A stretch of 64,000 nt of DNA from Cycas panzhihuaensis (taxonomy: Eukaryota; Cycadophyta), in NCBI GenBank assembly GCA_023213395.1, contig CM041465.1, positions 51,839,741 through 51,903,740 on the forward strand, in the 5' to 3' direction. This document shows, piece by piece, positions 55,463-64,000 of the stretch. Position numbers and translations under genes: made by a program. Each line of letters begins with the position of its first letter. Positions within the stretch are counted from its first letter, which is position 1. The notes beneath the pieces were generated by a model, which saw only the letters and a list, made by a program, of their open reading frames with translations, was not told the DNA's origin and made no database searches.

Positions 55463-55823
55463 TATTTAAAATAACATGGAAAGCTTTCATCAACCAACAC
55501 CCAATAATATCAATGGACAAGGACCACAATGAATTTACTTAACATCAACAGATTACATCAGAACACCAACTATACCAGGGACTCTATATGAGTCTCCATG
55601 ATAACTTGTGTTACATATACCACCACAACCACTTTTATATACTAAGTGGGTGGGAGATCACACTATAGATCTAATGCATGTGGGACTATTATCTTTACTC
55701 TAACTAATGACATTACACTACTAATTTCACCATTAACGTTATAATGACAAATGACTCTTACCCTCTAATACTTGAGACTATTAACCTTAAGACTCACACA
55801 ACATTAAACATTATATTCTAACA
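55463..55823 (-). repeat. NaJ 3' LTR (361 bp)
   Basis: The minus strand begins TGTTAGAATATAATGTTTAA and ends TTATTTTAAATA (CA changed to TA). Pairs with 59,719-60,079 at equal length. Confidence 0.93.
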
Positions 55824-55834
55824 CCTCCCCTTAA
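55824..55834 (-). other. NaJ polypurine tract
   Basis: The minus strand reads TTAAGGGGAGG directly before the LTR TGTTAGAAT. Confidence 0.88.
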
Positions 55835-56569
55835 TATTTAATGTTTGAACTAAGGACAATTTGGCATGACTGACACATATTAACATAGGACTTAATATGA
55901 AACTAAAGATAACATGACAGAACTAACATAGAACTTGACTCTAAAAAGTTATTTGAACTTCCATCTCCTGAGCTTTGGAATTTTCCCAAAGATGATGTCT
56001 TGAACTTCATCATCATCCAATATACTACAAAACATGTATGCTTTGTTTGCTATATTGCCTCATGATTTATGTTTGATGGATCTCCATGTGTACTCCTGGT
56101 GAATGTGTGGTCATCCTAGAATAAGTATGAAATAGATTGACTTCTCTTTATCTATTTCCAAGCCTACTGAGCTGATTGATTTCTCAATCTATTAGTCACC
56201 TCCTTGAAATGAAACAAACAATAATGATTCATTTCCAAATTTTCCTTGAATATGATACTTTGTTCCTTTTATGTTATCCAAGAAATTTGTAGTGACAAAA
56301 TTGATGAGAGTCTTTATTATGGTCATATGCACATATTTCCTCATTACTGCTACATAAATGTGAAATATTACCTTGATATGGTTGAGCTTCAAGATCAAGT
56401 ATCCTACCTAAAACATGTAGCAATCTTGATGTACAAGATTTTGATTATAAGATATTCTTGTCATGTTCCTTCTTTCTAATGTCCTTGTAGGGTATGCTGT
56501 CATAATTTGAATTCTCTCAAAGATAAATATAGAAGATGTGGTTGAATTGAGTACAATAACGTATAGTCT
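55835..56569 (-). other. NaJ 3' internal DNA, no gene recognised
   Basis: Short frames occur on both strands with no recognised motif. Confidence 0.4.
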
Positions 56570-56965
56570 CTAATAAGTGCATATTAATGTGTATCCTATC
56601 ATTATTTGAATCCTAACTACATATCTATCAGTACAAACCAGGATGATATTACCCATGTTTTTTGTTAAGCGACCTGTTCCTTCATTAGGTATTGCCTGCA
56701 GAAATTGAGGCTCAAGTTCTTTAAGTTCCACTCTACTATCATTCCCAGATGTGGGATTTCCTGCAATCTTAGTGAGGCTCGTGTTATTTGACAGATTCAC
56801 ATCTTTATTGTCTTCATTAGATTTCAACTTTTCATTTGTTAAATCTTCAGGTAGATTGGCCTTACCATAATCAATTTGTCGTTTACCTTTCCTTTTCAAC
56901 TTCTTCCTTTGATTATTTTCCCTTTTGATACTCAGTTGCACTTCTTTAGGTCCTTTTTCATGCAC
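56570..56965 (-). CDS. Unknown basic frame in NaJ (131 codons)
   Basis: Open minus-strand frame, Lys/Asn/Glu-rich at the start (KRENNQRKKLKRKGKRQ) with a later hydrophobic end. It follows the gag remnant in element sense and could be its C-terminal part or part of a captured gene. No family recognised; it may not be expressed. Confidence 0.3.
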   Translation of the reverse strand: MHEKGPKEVQLSIKRENNQRKKLKRKGKRQIDYGKANLPEDLTNEKLKSNEDNKDVNLSNNTSLTKIAGNPTSGNDSRVELKELEPQFLQAIPNEGTGRLTKNMGNIILVCTDRYVVRIQIMIGYTLICTY

Positions 56966-57039
56966 TTCCGCTAGCTTTCGAGGCCCTCACCGGTGAGTTG
57001 GTATTTTGCAAAACCTAGATAATGAAGTGATAGGAAGAA

Positions 57040-57260
57040 GGAAGGTTATCCTTATCAAGGGCCATAAGTATTATGTTAATAACAATTCTATTTTTTCTTT
57101 TAAAAATTTCCTCCCCTTCTTCGTAAGCCATTTCAGTACCTATGACTGTTTTCTAAAGTTTCTTCAATACAAATAGGCTCTCCATCTTAATTTTCCAAAA
57201 ATAAAAATTAGTTCCAATATATTTAGGCAAAGGAAAGGGAAGATCTGATAGCCAGTATTC
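57040..57260 (-). pseudogene. gag: NaJ gag N-terminus (copia type)
   Basis: The minus strand reads FPLPKYIGTNFYFWKIKMES then a leucine-rich run, a stop, and KTVIGTEMAYEEGEEIFKRK and NRIVINIILMALDKDNL. This fits the copia gag start (GxNFxxWKxxM ... IxLxLxD). One TAG, probably from Trp, interrupts it. The rest of gag is not seen. Confidence 0.65.
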
Positions 57261-57546
57261 ATTTCTTTTAGGCATAAAAGTGATAAAGTCACTTAGATCC
57301 ATGAGGAAAAGACTGATTTAAGTGCAACTACTTTGCCCAGACTAGAAGTAGATCAATAACAAATATTCTGTGCTCCTAATACTACTAACTATTTGAAAAA
57401 TAGATACCTAAGAGTAAAACCACTATGGGGTTGCAGATTCAATCTCTATTAATCTCCATTCAATCCACAATATTTCTGCCCCATCACTAATTTTTCACAG
57501 TTCCTATGCACAAAATAAAAGAAGACATAAGCCTTAGATTCAAACT

Positions 57547-57765
57547 TCATAGATTGAACTTATTTGTCCCAATATTCTTTACTGCACATATTTGTTCTTC
57601 TCCCATTACATACATAATAGTTAGAATAAGATCCTTGTCTTCAGTAAACCCATCCTTAATCGTAAAAAGGAGTTGATCATTGGTTGGAATACAGAGGTTA
57701 TCCTTGGTGTCACCACTATCCATTTGGAGAATCAATGATACTGTACTCAGCTGGCAGTGAACAAG
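57547..57765 (-). pseudogene. Captured eIF5A C-terminal segment
   Basis: The minus strand reads VSLILQMDSGDTKDNLCIP, then QLLFTIKDGFTEDKDLILTI and MGEEQICAVKNIGT, followed by KFNL and a stop. This is the C-terminal OB-fold domain of translation factor eIF5A, whose plant form reads SLLT..G.TKDDLRLPT, QIK.GFAEGKDL and MGEEQICALKDIGPK. The hypusine-bearing N-terminal domain is absent, so it cannot work as eIF5A. The segment is continuous without an intron. It lies inside NaJ between the LTRs, hence carried by the element. Confidence 0.9.
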
Positions 57766-59706
57766 TAAACAACAGTCTTCAAACAGTAGTACTCACAATA
57801 AACAAGCAGACAATAGTCTTCAAATAATGGTCTTCAAACAATGGTCTTTAGACAATCCTACCTTCAATCTAGAATTCTGGTATACCTCCTACAGACTCAA
57901 ATTTCACCAAAACAGGGTGCAGGTTATTATACTTAGAGATCTTAGTTGTTGGCAGTTGAATTGATATAATTTTGAAACATTTCCAACATTGAAGACATAG
58001 GCCCTCTCACAGTATTTACTCTTCGGATTGCTTGATTAATTCTTCCTCCAATCAATGCATTTGCTTGCTGAGATCAGAGAGTTATTTTCTGGAGACCCAG
58101 CTACTACTTTTTCTAGCCACTTATACTTTTCTTCAATGTAGTATAAGCTACCTTGTGCCATGTATTCTTCCAGGTTTAATCATGCCCATCCTCACATTAA
58201 AACCTTCTGCACATCCACCTAGTAACATTGAGCAGGTATTAAATGCGTCGTCCACACTGCAAATACGTACATTTAAATGGTCAAAAATGGCGCTCCAGGT
58301 CCTCACTTTAGAATGCCCTCGAATCCCCATTCATTCCTATTATTGTTGTCACCAGCTTTAGCTAATGAGTCCTCTATGCCAGAGATCTCCTACGGCATGG
58401 TATATTAAAGTAATTACTTTATTCTTTTGTGGATACCTGCCCTATTTTACACTCCATCCCTCATCCTTACACCTCTGTACTAACCTACTAGGCTCTTGCA
58501 GGAGATCGTTGTCAGGATTCTTCTAGTCTACCACATTAGGAAGAGTACAAGAAGTTATGCTTACCCAACGTGACCCAGGTCTGCACGTAATTTATTGCCT
58601 CTACAACTTAAAGTCATATACATTACTTTTTTTCCTCCCGACAGATTTGTAGATACCACTGCATATACTCGGGATGGCAAATCAATGAAAACCAAATTAC
58701 AGGGTAGTGACATAGTTACACAGTCTACCATGAGTCACATCTACTTTGCCTTTGTTCTCTTCGACGTTAAATCCTCTTATTATAAACACCAACCAGATGT
58801 ATCTTATCCCCAACAATCAGCCTCAAACTATATTCACACAGAATAGATTGAACAAAACAATGTATCGAAAGATGGATTTCTACCTTTGTTAGTCTGTTCT
58901 CTGTAAACCCATGTGGCATGACCTAGAATCTCGATGCCATTTGCATGCCATATAGCAGAAAAGGAATCTGGGCTAGAAGATGAAGGCCATACCTAGAACT
59001 GACAGTGAGGGTCACCTGTGTGGGGTAGCTAACACATCGACAATAACAATCATAGATTGTGTAACCATGGTAAGCACATAGATGCAGAGCTTAGTCTTAT
59101 GGAGACAGACCTCACACGCAGGATGATTTCATAATAAGGCATGTAAATCTGATTCTTTCATGCAGGTAGATAGATCATAGATAGAGATAACAAACTTCAC
59201 AATGTAATAGTCACTACATAGGATCTGATGAAGTAGGTTAAAGATTAGGTTGCACAACTAAACATATCTGGTGTAACTATGAATCCATTAATGTAAAATA
59301 AGGTTTTCCTCCTTTTGTCATAGTAGATTACTATCATGCATAACTTATGGCAAAATTTCCTAGAAAGAATAATGCTGAATTTGGTGACTAACTCCCAGTT
59401 TAACCAATTAATTTATTAACAAACTCTAATAGGTTTTAGACCTTTGTATAATTTCACAGTAGTGCTTTCTTTATATCATCTATAGTTTTGGTTATCAATC
59501 ACAAGTTTCATAACCTTTGCCTTACAACTAGCTAAGGGAATAATATTATTCGGTTCAGATTTCTGTCATCCTGGTACTTTAGCACGCCTTGTATTAAGGA
59601 TAACCTGGAAATTCACTTCTCCACTTTAGATCTTCCATCTATCAGTCATCCTAAAGGAGTCACCTTTCATCCTTATCTATGCAACAAAAGCCTTGGCAAG
59701 TGACCT
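57766..59706 (-). other. NaJ 5' internal DNA
   Basis: About 1.9 kb upstream of the eIF5A piece in element sense. A 60-codon minus-strand frame (58,148-58,330) with CSMLLGGCAEGFNVRMGM is open but unrecognised. The rest has stops in all frames. Confidence 0.4.
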
Positions 59707-59718
59707 ACTCTGATACCA
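59707..59718 (-). other. NaJ primer-binding site (initiator tRNA-Met)
   Basis: The minus strand reads TGGTATCAGAGT directly after the LTR end, one base from TGGTATCAGAGC. Confidence 0.88.
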
Positions 59719-60079
59719 TGTTTAAAATAACATGGAAATCTTTCATCAACCAACACCCAACAATATCAATAGACAAGGACCATAATAAATTTACTTAACA
59801 TCAACAGATTGCATTAGAACACCAACTATACCAGGGACTCTATATGAGTCTCCATGATAACTTGTGTTTCATATACCACCATAACCACTTTTATTTACTA
59901 AGTGGGTGGGAGATCACACTATAGATCTAATGCATGTGGGACTATTATCTTTACTCTAACTAATGACATTACACTACTAATTTCACCATTAACATTATAA
60001 TGACAAATAACTCTTACCCTCTAATACTTAAGACTATTGACCCTAACACTCACACAACATTAAATATTATATTCTAACA
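59719..60079 (-). repeat. NaJ 5' LTR (361 bp)
   Basis: The minus strand begins TGTTAGAATATAATATTTAA and ends ATTTTAAACA. Pairs with 55,463-55,823. Confidence 0.93.
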
Positions 60080-60084
60080 AAAAC
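60080..60084. repeat. Target-site duplication, right, NaJ
   Basis: AAAAC, identical to 55,458-55,462. Confidence 0.88.
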
Positions 60085-60752
60085 CAACTAAGTAAAAAGG
60101 CTAAACCGTAGCTAAACAATGCTAAAAAGAGTGGCAAATTGCTTGAAATATAAGCCACTATAGAAGAATGGGAAGGGATAGCTAGATGAGTGGTGGAGAG
60201 ATGACCCTATCCCACCCTAGTCTAACCCTTAAGGAACCCCATAAAGTGATAACCTTTTAGTGAGTATTTCAAAGCATAAAATAAGTACAAGATCGATGCA
60301 ATAATCTATTGAAGAAAAAAGTAAGTTTTGAGCAAGAACCACCTTTAAAATATTGTGAAATGAACTAGAAACCAAAATATGAAAGACCTTACCAAATTGG
60401 AAGAAGTTTGAAGCATGAAACCTTGATAAAAGTTTATAAAATTGAAGCTTGAATTATCAACACTCAAACATCATCAAGTCACAAAGTCACAACATCAAAA
60501 ATCTTCTATGATTTCACCAATAAGTCTTTTCAAAAATTAAGTCTCAGCCACAATAATAACAATCTTCAAAATCTCCAAGAAAACTTAGAAAATCCATATC
60601 AACTTGAGAAAAATCACTATTAACTCCACCATAATAAATCACAAAACCCACAACATCATTCTTAGGCATCGAAGAGATCAAATCCCACTAAATTTAGGTG
60701 ACAACATGTAAAATTCTGGTGCACTGGCTGAGTTTTGCATGCATGATAGTAA

Positions 60753-60826
60753 AAAATGTGACTGGTCATATTTTTATACCTACCAAAAACATGAGTTTAC
60801 ACTAAAAATATGACCAGTCACATTTT
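60753..60826. repeat. Perfect 24 bp inverted repeat
   Basis: AAAATGTGACTGGTCATATT (first 20 bases) with four more bases is matched exactly in reverse complement at 60,803-60,826, with a 26 base loop. TGACCAGTCACATTTT is the shared core. Not linked to a known element. Confidence 0.85.
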
Positions 60827-61494
60827 GATATTACTAAAAATGTGATAAATGTGAAGATAAAATTTGTTAATAAAAGAGTTAAAATTTGATATAAAATAGA
60901 AATTGAAGGGTAAATGACTCTATAAATGAATAAATAGGCCCAGAACAAGGTGAAAATACAAAATACAAACCCAAAAAATGATAAGAAATGACCAAGTTGA
61001 GTGAAATCAAAGATAAAAAATGTAAAAATAAAAGTTTTAAAGGAAGTATTCAGTAAAATTAATCATGAAGGAAAAATTTAAGTGCTATAGTCTCAATCAT
61101 CAACAGATGATAGTAAAAATATAAGTCACGTCACTATTCATCATAAATTATTAAATCAAATTCATACATCCTTTCATCAAAACATGGCATAATTCATAGT
61201 TAGCAAATACATCTTTTAATTTTCTATGAAACCATATAATAAGCACGTAAAAATGTTATAACTACAAACCAAATACTAATCAAGGGTTAGGTTTTAGTGA
61301 AACATTTACCCCCTTGACACTTGAAGCTCTTATTCTAAGAAGAGATGGGATGGTGAGAGGTGGCACTAATACAAGTGATCATTATCCTAGTCAAAGTGAT
61401 AGGAACCAAATGAAGTATATAAATGATAAGGTAATGTAACCCTATGATATAATCTAAAATAAAATCTGCATGATAACAGAACCAAAAGAAACTC

Positions 61495-61745
61495 CTACTA
61501 GGAAGTCTACCCAAAAGGACTAGGCTCCTAACTCCAAAAGGCCACTATTTACATCCTTTTTGCCCAAAAGGACTGGGCACCTAATTGCCATAAATATACC
61601 CAAAAGGACTGGGTATCAAACATCACTAAAAACCTCCCTAAAAGGATTAGGTATCAATCAATATCAAGAACCTACCCAAAAGGAGTGGGTATCTATCACC
61701 AAAATGCCAGTACTTTCACCTTTTACCCAAAATAACTAGGCACTT
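61495..61745. repeat. Array of CCCAAAAGGACTGGG units
   Basis: About six imperfect units with ACCCAAAAGGACTGGGTATC, spaced about 38 to 53 bases. Each unit is itself a small imperfect palindrome (ACCC ... GGGT). Confidence 0.8.
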
Positions 61746-61794
61746 AACATGGTTAAACACCTACCTAACACCCACAAACTAGATCAGAATTTAT

Positions 61795-61965
61795 TATACA
61801 ACTTGCCCACAAACTGGATGGGACTTTACCACCAAATGAATACTACCTATTGCCCACAAACTAGATGGGACTTTACCATTAAATGAATGCCATCTATTAC
61901 CCATATACTATATGGGACTTCACCATCAAATGCCCATAAACTAGATAGGACTCTAATGTATAACT
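61795..61965. repeat. Array of CCCACAAACTAGATGGGACT units
   Basis: Four imperfect units of about 45-50 bases, with TTACCA and AAATGAATG between them. Confidence 0.8.
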
Positions 61966-61969
61966 AGTC

Positions 61970-62430
61970 ATAGTTTATCTCTCTTTAACCACACATCAGA
62001 GGGAAGTCTTTTTACTAGGGCAAAAAGGATAAACTGTCATAGTTTACCATCTCATTAATAGGTGACTTTTCAAAGTAAACCCATCATAGTTTGGCCTTGT
62101 TAACAGGGTGAGGGATTTTAGAGGTTGATTATAATAGTTTAGCCTCTTTAACAATTGAATTTGGAGGGTTCCCTGTCATAGTTTAGGCTCAGTAACAAGT
62201 AAAAGGGACTTAGAGTATCATTCCTATCATAGCTTTAGCTTGTTAACAAGTAGAAGGAGGTTCAAAACTAAATCCTATCATAGTTTAGGCTCATTAATAG
62301 GTAAAGGAAAGCTTAGAGTATAATTTCTACCATAGTTTTGACTCATTAATAGGAGGAAAAAGGCTTGGAGTATAGTTCTTGTCATAGTTTAGACTTATTA
62401 ATAGGCAAAAGAAGGCTCAAAGTATAAATC
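61970..62430 (-). repeat. Array with GAGCCTAAACTATGA-type boxes in GyL
   Basis: Eight or nine imperfect units of about 50 bases. The plus strand reads ATAGTTTAGGCTCATTAATA; the minus strand gives GAGCCTAAACTAT, the same box that opens the 85 bp repeats of GyA and GyB and the GyD repeats. Confidence 0.8.
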
Positions 62431-63142
62431 TTTGGAGATAAGCATCAAACATTAATATATAAGGTAGAATCTGGGTGATAAATCATATATCCGAAGGGGA
62501 AATAAGCTCCAATGATCATAAATATGCAAAAATAATAATAATTAGCCTCTATCAAAGCAAATATGTATATTCTTGAATATCACTAATAACTTGATAAAAT
62601 AACAATTAAAAGAGAATATATTTTACTTTAATAGATCCCATGAGTGCCAAGCAAAATTCTATCAAGGGAAAATGAGAAAAAGGCCTCCCTATATGTAAGA
62701 AAATAGAAAAAAAAGATCTCACTTTTACGTAAGGGAGGAGGAGGAAATGAGAGACCCAAAGGCTATTTTCTCATATTTTAGAGTAATCGTGAGTTCTTTC
62801 TTATGGGAGATTAGCTCTATAGGGTTGTCATCATTGAGATGGAGTAGAGAGCTAGATACCCGGTGAGTAAGACATGTATTTTTTTTATTTTTTTTATTTT
62901 TTCAATGAAAAATATAGTCACTGATGAATAAAAAATGTGATAAGTCAGTGAAAAATATAACTTTAGCATTTAAGACCATCATAAGAAGTCATGTTTTTTA
63001 CTATGAAGTCACATTTTTTTGCTATGAAATAGTGTTTTTAGTTAACTAGTCACACTTTTTGAACCTTTGGTCAACCAAACTTCAAAAAAATAAAAAGTTT
63101 GAAATGAAACAACTTACTAATAAATTATAACTGATATGATAC
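62431..63142. other. Stretch between the arrays and the second PMD pseudogene
   Basis: AT-rich, with T/A runs near 62,879-62,900. It may include the promoter and leader of the PMD gene; no clear TATA is chosen. Confidence 0.35.
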
Positions 63143-64000
63143 AGGCCCTGGAGAGAGTAGAGATGTATGAGAATGAGGGAATGCCTATTAGAGAGCTTAT
63201 GAGTTAGCTTAACGAGGTGGGATGGGGGGTTTTAAGAGTGTGTGGCCTCTCATAGGTGAGTGCACCCACCCAGCTCATCATAGAGCATGAGATATTACAC
63301 GATTTCATTAACTATTAGGTCCTAGGATACAACACATTTAGAGTATGAGCCATTATGGATATTTATATCACTTTGAGAGATGTGGGGAGGATCTTGGGGG
63401 TCAACTGGAATGGAGAGATGGTTAGACTTATAAGAGTGATTAATGAGGAGTCTTAGATGGCCTGAAGTGAGTACCTGATAGCGTTTACTAACTAGATAGA
63501 CTAATAGCATAGAGGATCCCAGTAATATAGAGGATTATCACCCTTATCATCATGTATAGGATAACTAGAATCTAAAACTTCATGGGGATTCCAACCTAGT
63601 GAACAAGAGTGGTGAGATGGTGTGAGTAGGGAATTAGGATCAGTTGGGACTAGTACATAGTTAACAGCATTAGCCATTAGTTATCTAGGATTAGGAGGAT
63701 AAGGAGGGGTATATTTTTATATAGTTCCATTCTAATGGGCTAGCTGTATGATTGTGTTCCACTTATGAGACTAGGAGGAGAGCCAAGAGAGCTAATGATG
63801 ATGGACCCAGAGATGAACATGTGGCATATGAGGTCATGGGTCCATAATAGGCCAACTATCATGGTGAGGAGCACTCATAGTCCTCTCCTTAATAGGATGA
63901 CAATGAGGTAACTCATAGAGGATGCTTATGCAGGGTTTCCAATTTGGAGTGATGATGAGATTGATGCTGTAGAGAGGGCAGTAGTAGAGAAGGCTTCTGT
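63143..64000 (+). pseudogene. Second plant mobile domain (PMD) pseudogene, continues past the window
   Basis: The plus strand reads ALERVEMYENEGMPIRELMS, then VCGLS, QLIIEHEILHDFINY, VLGYNTFRV and IYITLRDVGRILGVNWNGEM. These align in order with the GyA PMD (NVGMPILSYM, RCGLYKA, LDQRLLVDIMLHW, GDVTITPG, ILGVPVIG). Stops are frequent (TAG, TGA). The rest to base 64,000 continues with broken frames. It is antisense to GyL, as the first copy is to GyA. Confidence 0.65.

Larger units (their letters stand above)
55463..60079 (-). mobile_element. NaJ: LTR element with gag start and captured eIF5A
   Basis: Two 361 bp LTRs, perfect AAAAC duplications, primer site and polypurine tract fix its limits and minus orientation. 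The 3.9 kb interior has a copia-like gag N-terminus, an eIF5A C-terminal segment and an unknown basic frame, but no protease, integrase or RT. It is non-autonomous. Confidence 0.9.
60085..64000 (-). mobile_element. GyL: decayed reverse-strand relative of GyA, running off the window
   Basis: Its orientation is inferred from minus-strand GAGCCTAAACTA-type boxes (61,975-62,430) and a PMD pseudogene on the plus strand, antisense to the element as in GyA. No LTR, RT or integrase is seen within the window. Limits are uncertain and 60,085-61,480 holds no recognised feature apart from an inverted repeat. Confidence 0.45.

Noticed and set aside
57547-57765. Intact eIF5A gene
   Set aside because: Only the C-terminal domain is present; the hypusine region and start are missing and the piece lies inside an LTR element.
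58032-58361. 109-codon plus-strand frame in NaJ
   Set aside because: No motif, no upstream signal, opposite to the element, and overlapping an equally open minus-strand frame.
61495-62430. Regularly spaced repeats that superficially resemble a CRISPR array
   Set aside because: Units are imperfect, spacing varies, spacers are alike, and the setting is a plant retrotransposon. There are no cas genes.

Overview
The window is plant nuclear DNA made almost wholly of nested, mostly broken LTR retrotransposons. I find no intact cellular gene, no rRNA or tRNA gene and no CRISPR array. Plant origin follows from the Tat-group Ty3/gypsy polyproteins, copia polyproteins primed by initiator tRNA-Met, a plant mobile domain (PMD) gene, and captured fragments of plant-type EB1 and eIF5A genes. 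The layering and decay suggest a seed plant with a large genome; I cannot name the species.

Region 1 to 22,148 is a forward Ty3/gypsy element (called GyA) whose 5' end lies before the window. Its gag and protease (1-1,648) are separated from RT, RNase H and integrase (11,571-14,914) by a second element of the same family (GyB, 1,649-11,570). GyB has 2.5 kb LTRs and a perfect 5 bp target duplication GGTAC. GyB keeps gag and protease only. Downstream of its integrase GyA carries a tandem-repeat unit, an antisense PMD gene with its own TATA box and a frame-preserving intron, a second RNase H of the RVT_3 type, a polypurine tract and the 3' LTR (19,591-22,148).

Region 22,149 to about 24,000 is an older, forward LTR of the same family (GyH), into which GyA inserted. 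From about 24,300 to 51,561 runs a reverse-strand member (GyD) with decayed gag and protease. It was split by copia element CoG (26,377-32,139, TSD AGGCC), which itself holds a solo LTR (28,321-28,966, TSD CTTTT). It was also split by a non-autonomous LTR element NaF (about 32,179-44,588) that carries pieces of a microtubule-binding EB1 gene. NaF in turn was split by copia element CoE (35,745-44,047, TSD CAGGC), the best-preserved copia here. A solo LTR of the CoG family lies in the GyD 5' LTR (49,849-50,340).

Region 51,562 to 55,462 is featureless AT-rich DNA. NaJ (55,463-60,079, TSD AAAAC) is a reverse-strand LTR element with a copia-like gag start and the C-terminal part of an eIF5A gene. 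From 60,085 to the end is a decayed reverse-strand relative of GyA (GyL), recognised by tandem arrays and a second, forward-strand PMD pseudogene running off the window.

As a system, GyA, GyB, GyD, GyH and GyL look like one gypsy family that has repeatedly inserted into itself. Its notable traits are long hairpin-bearing LTRs, a gag CX2HX4HX4C finger, an antisense PMD gene, a second RNase H placed after integrase, and arrays built on the box GAGCCTAAACTA. The short-LTR elements NaF and NaJ show gene capture.
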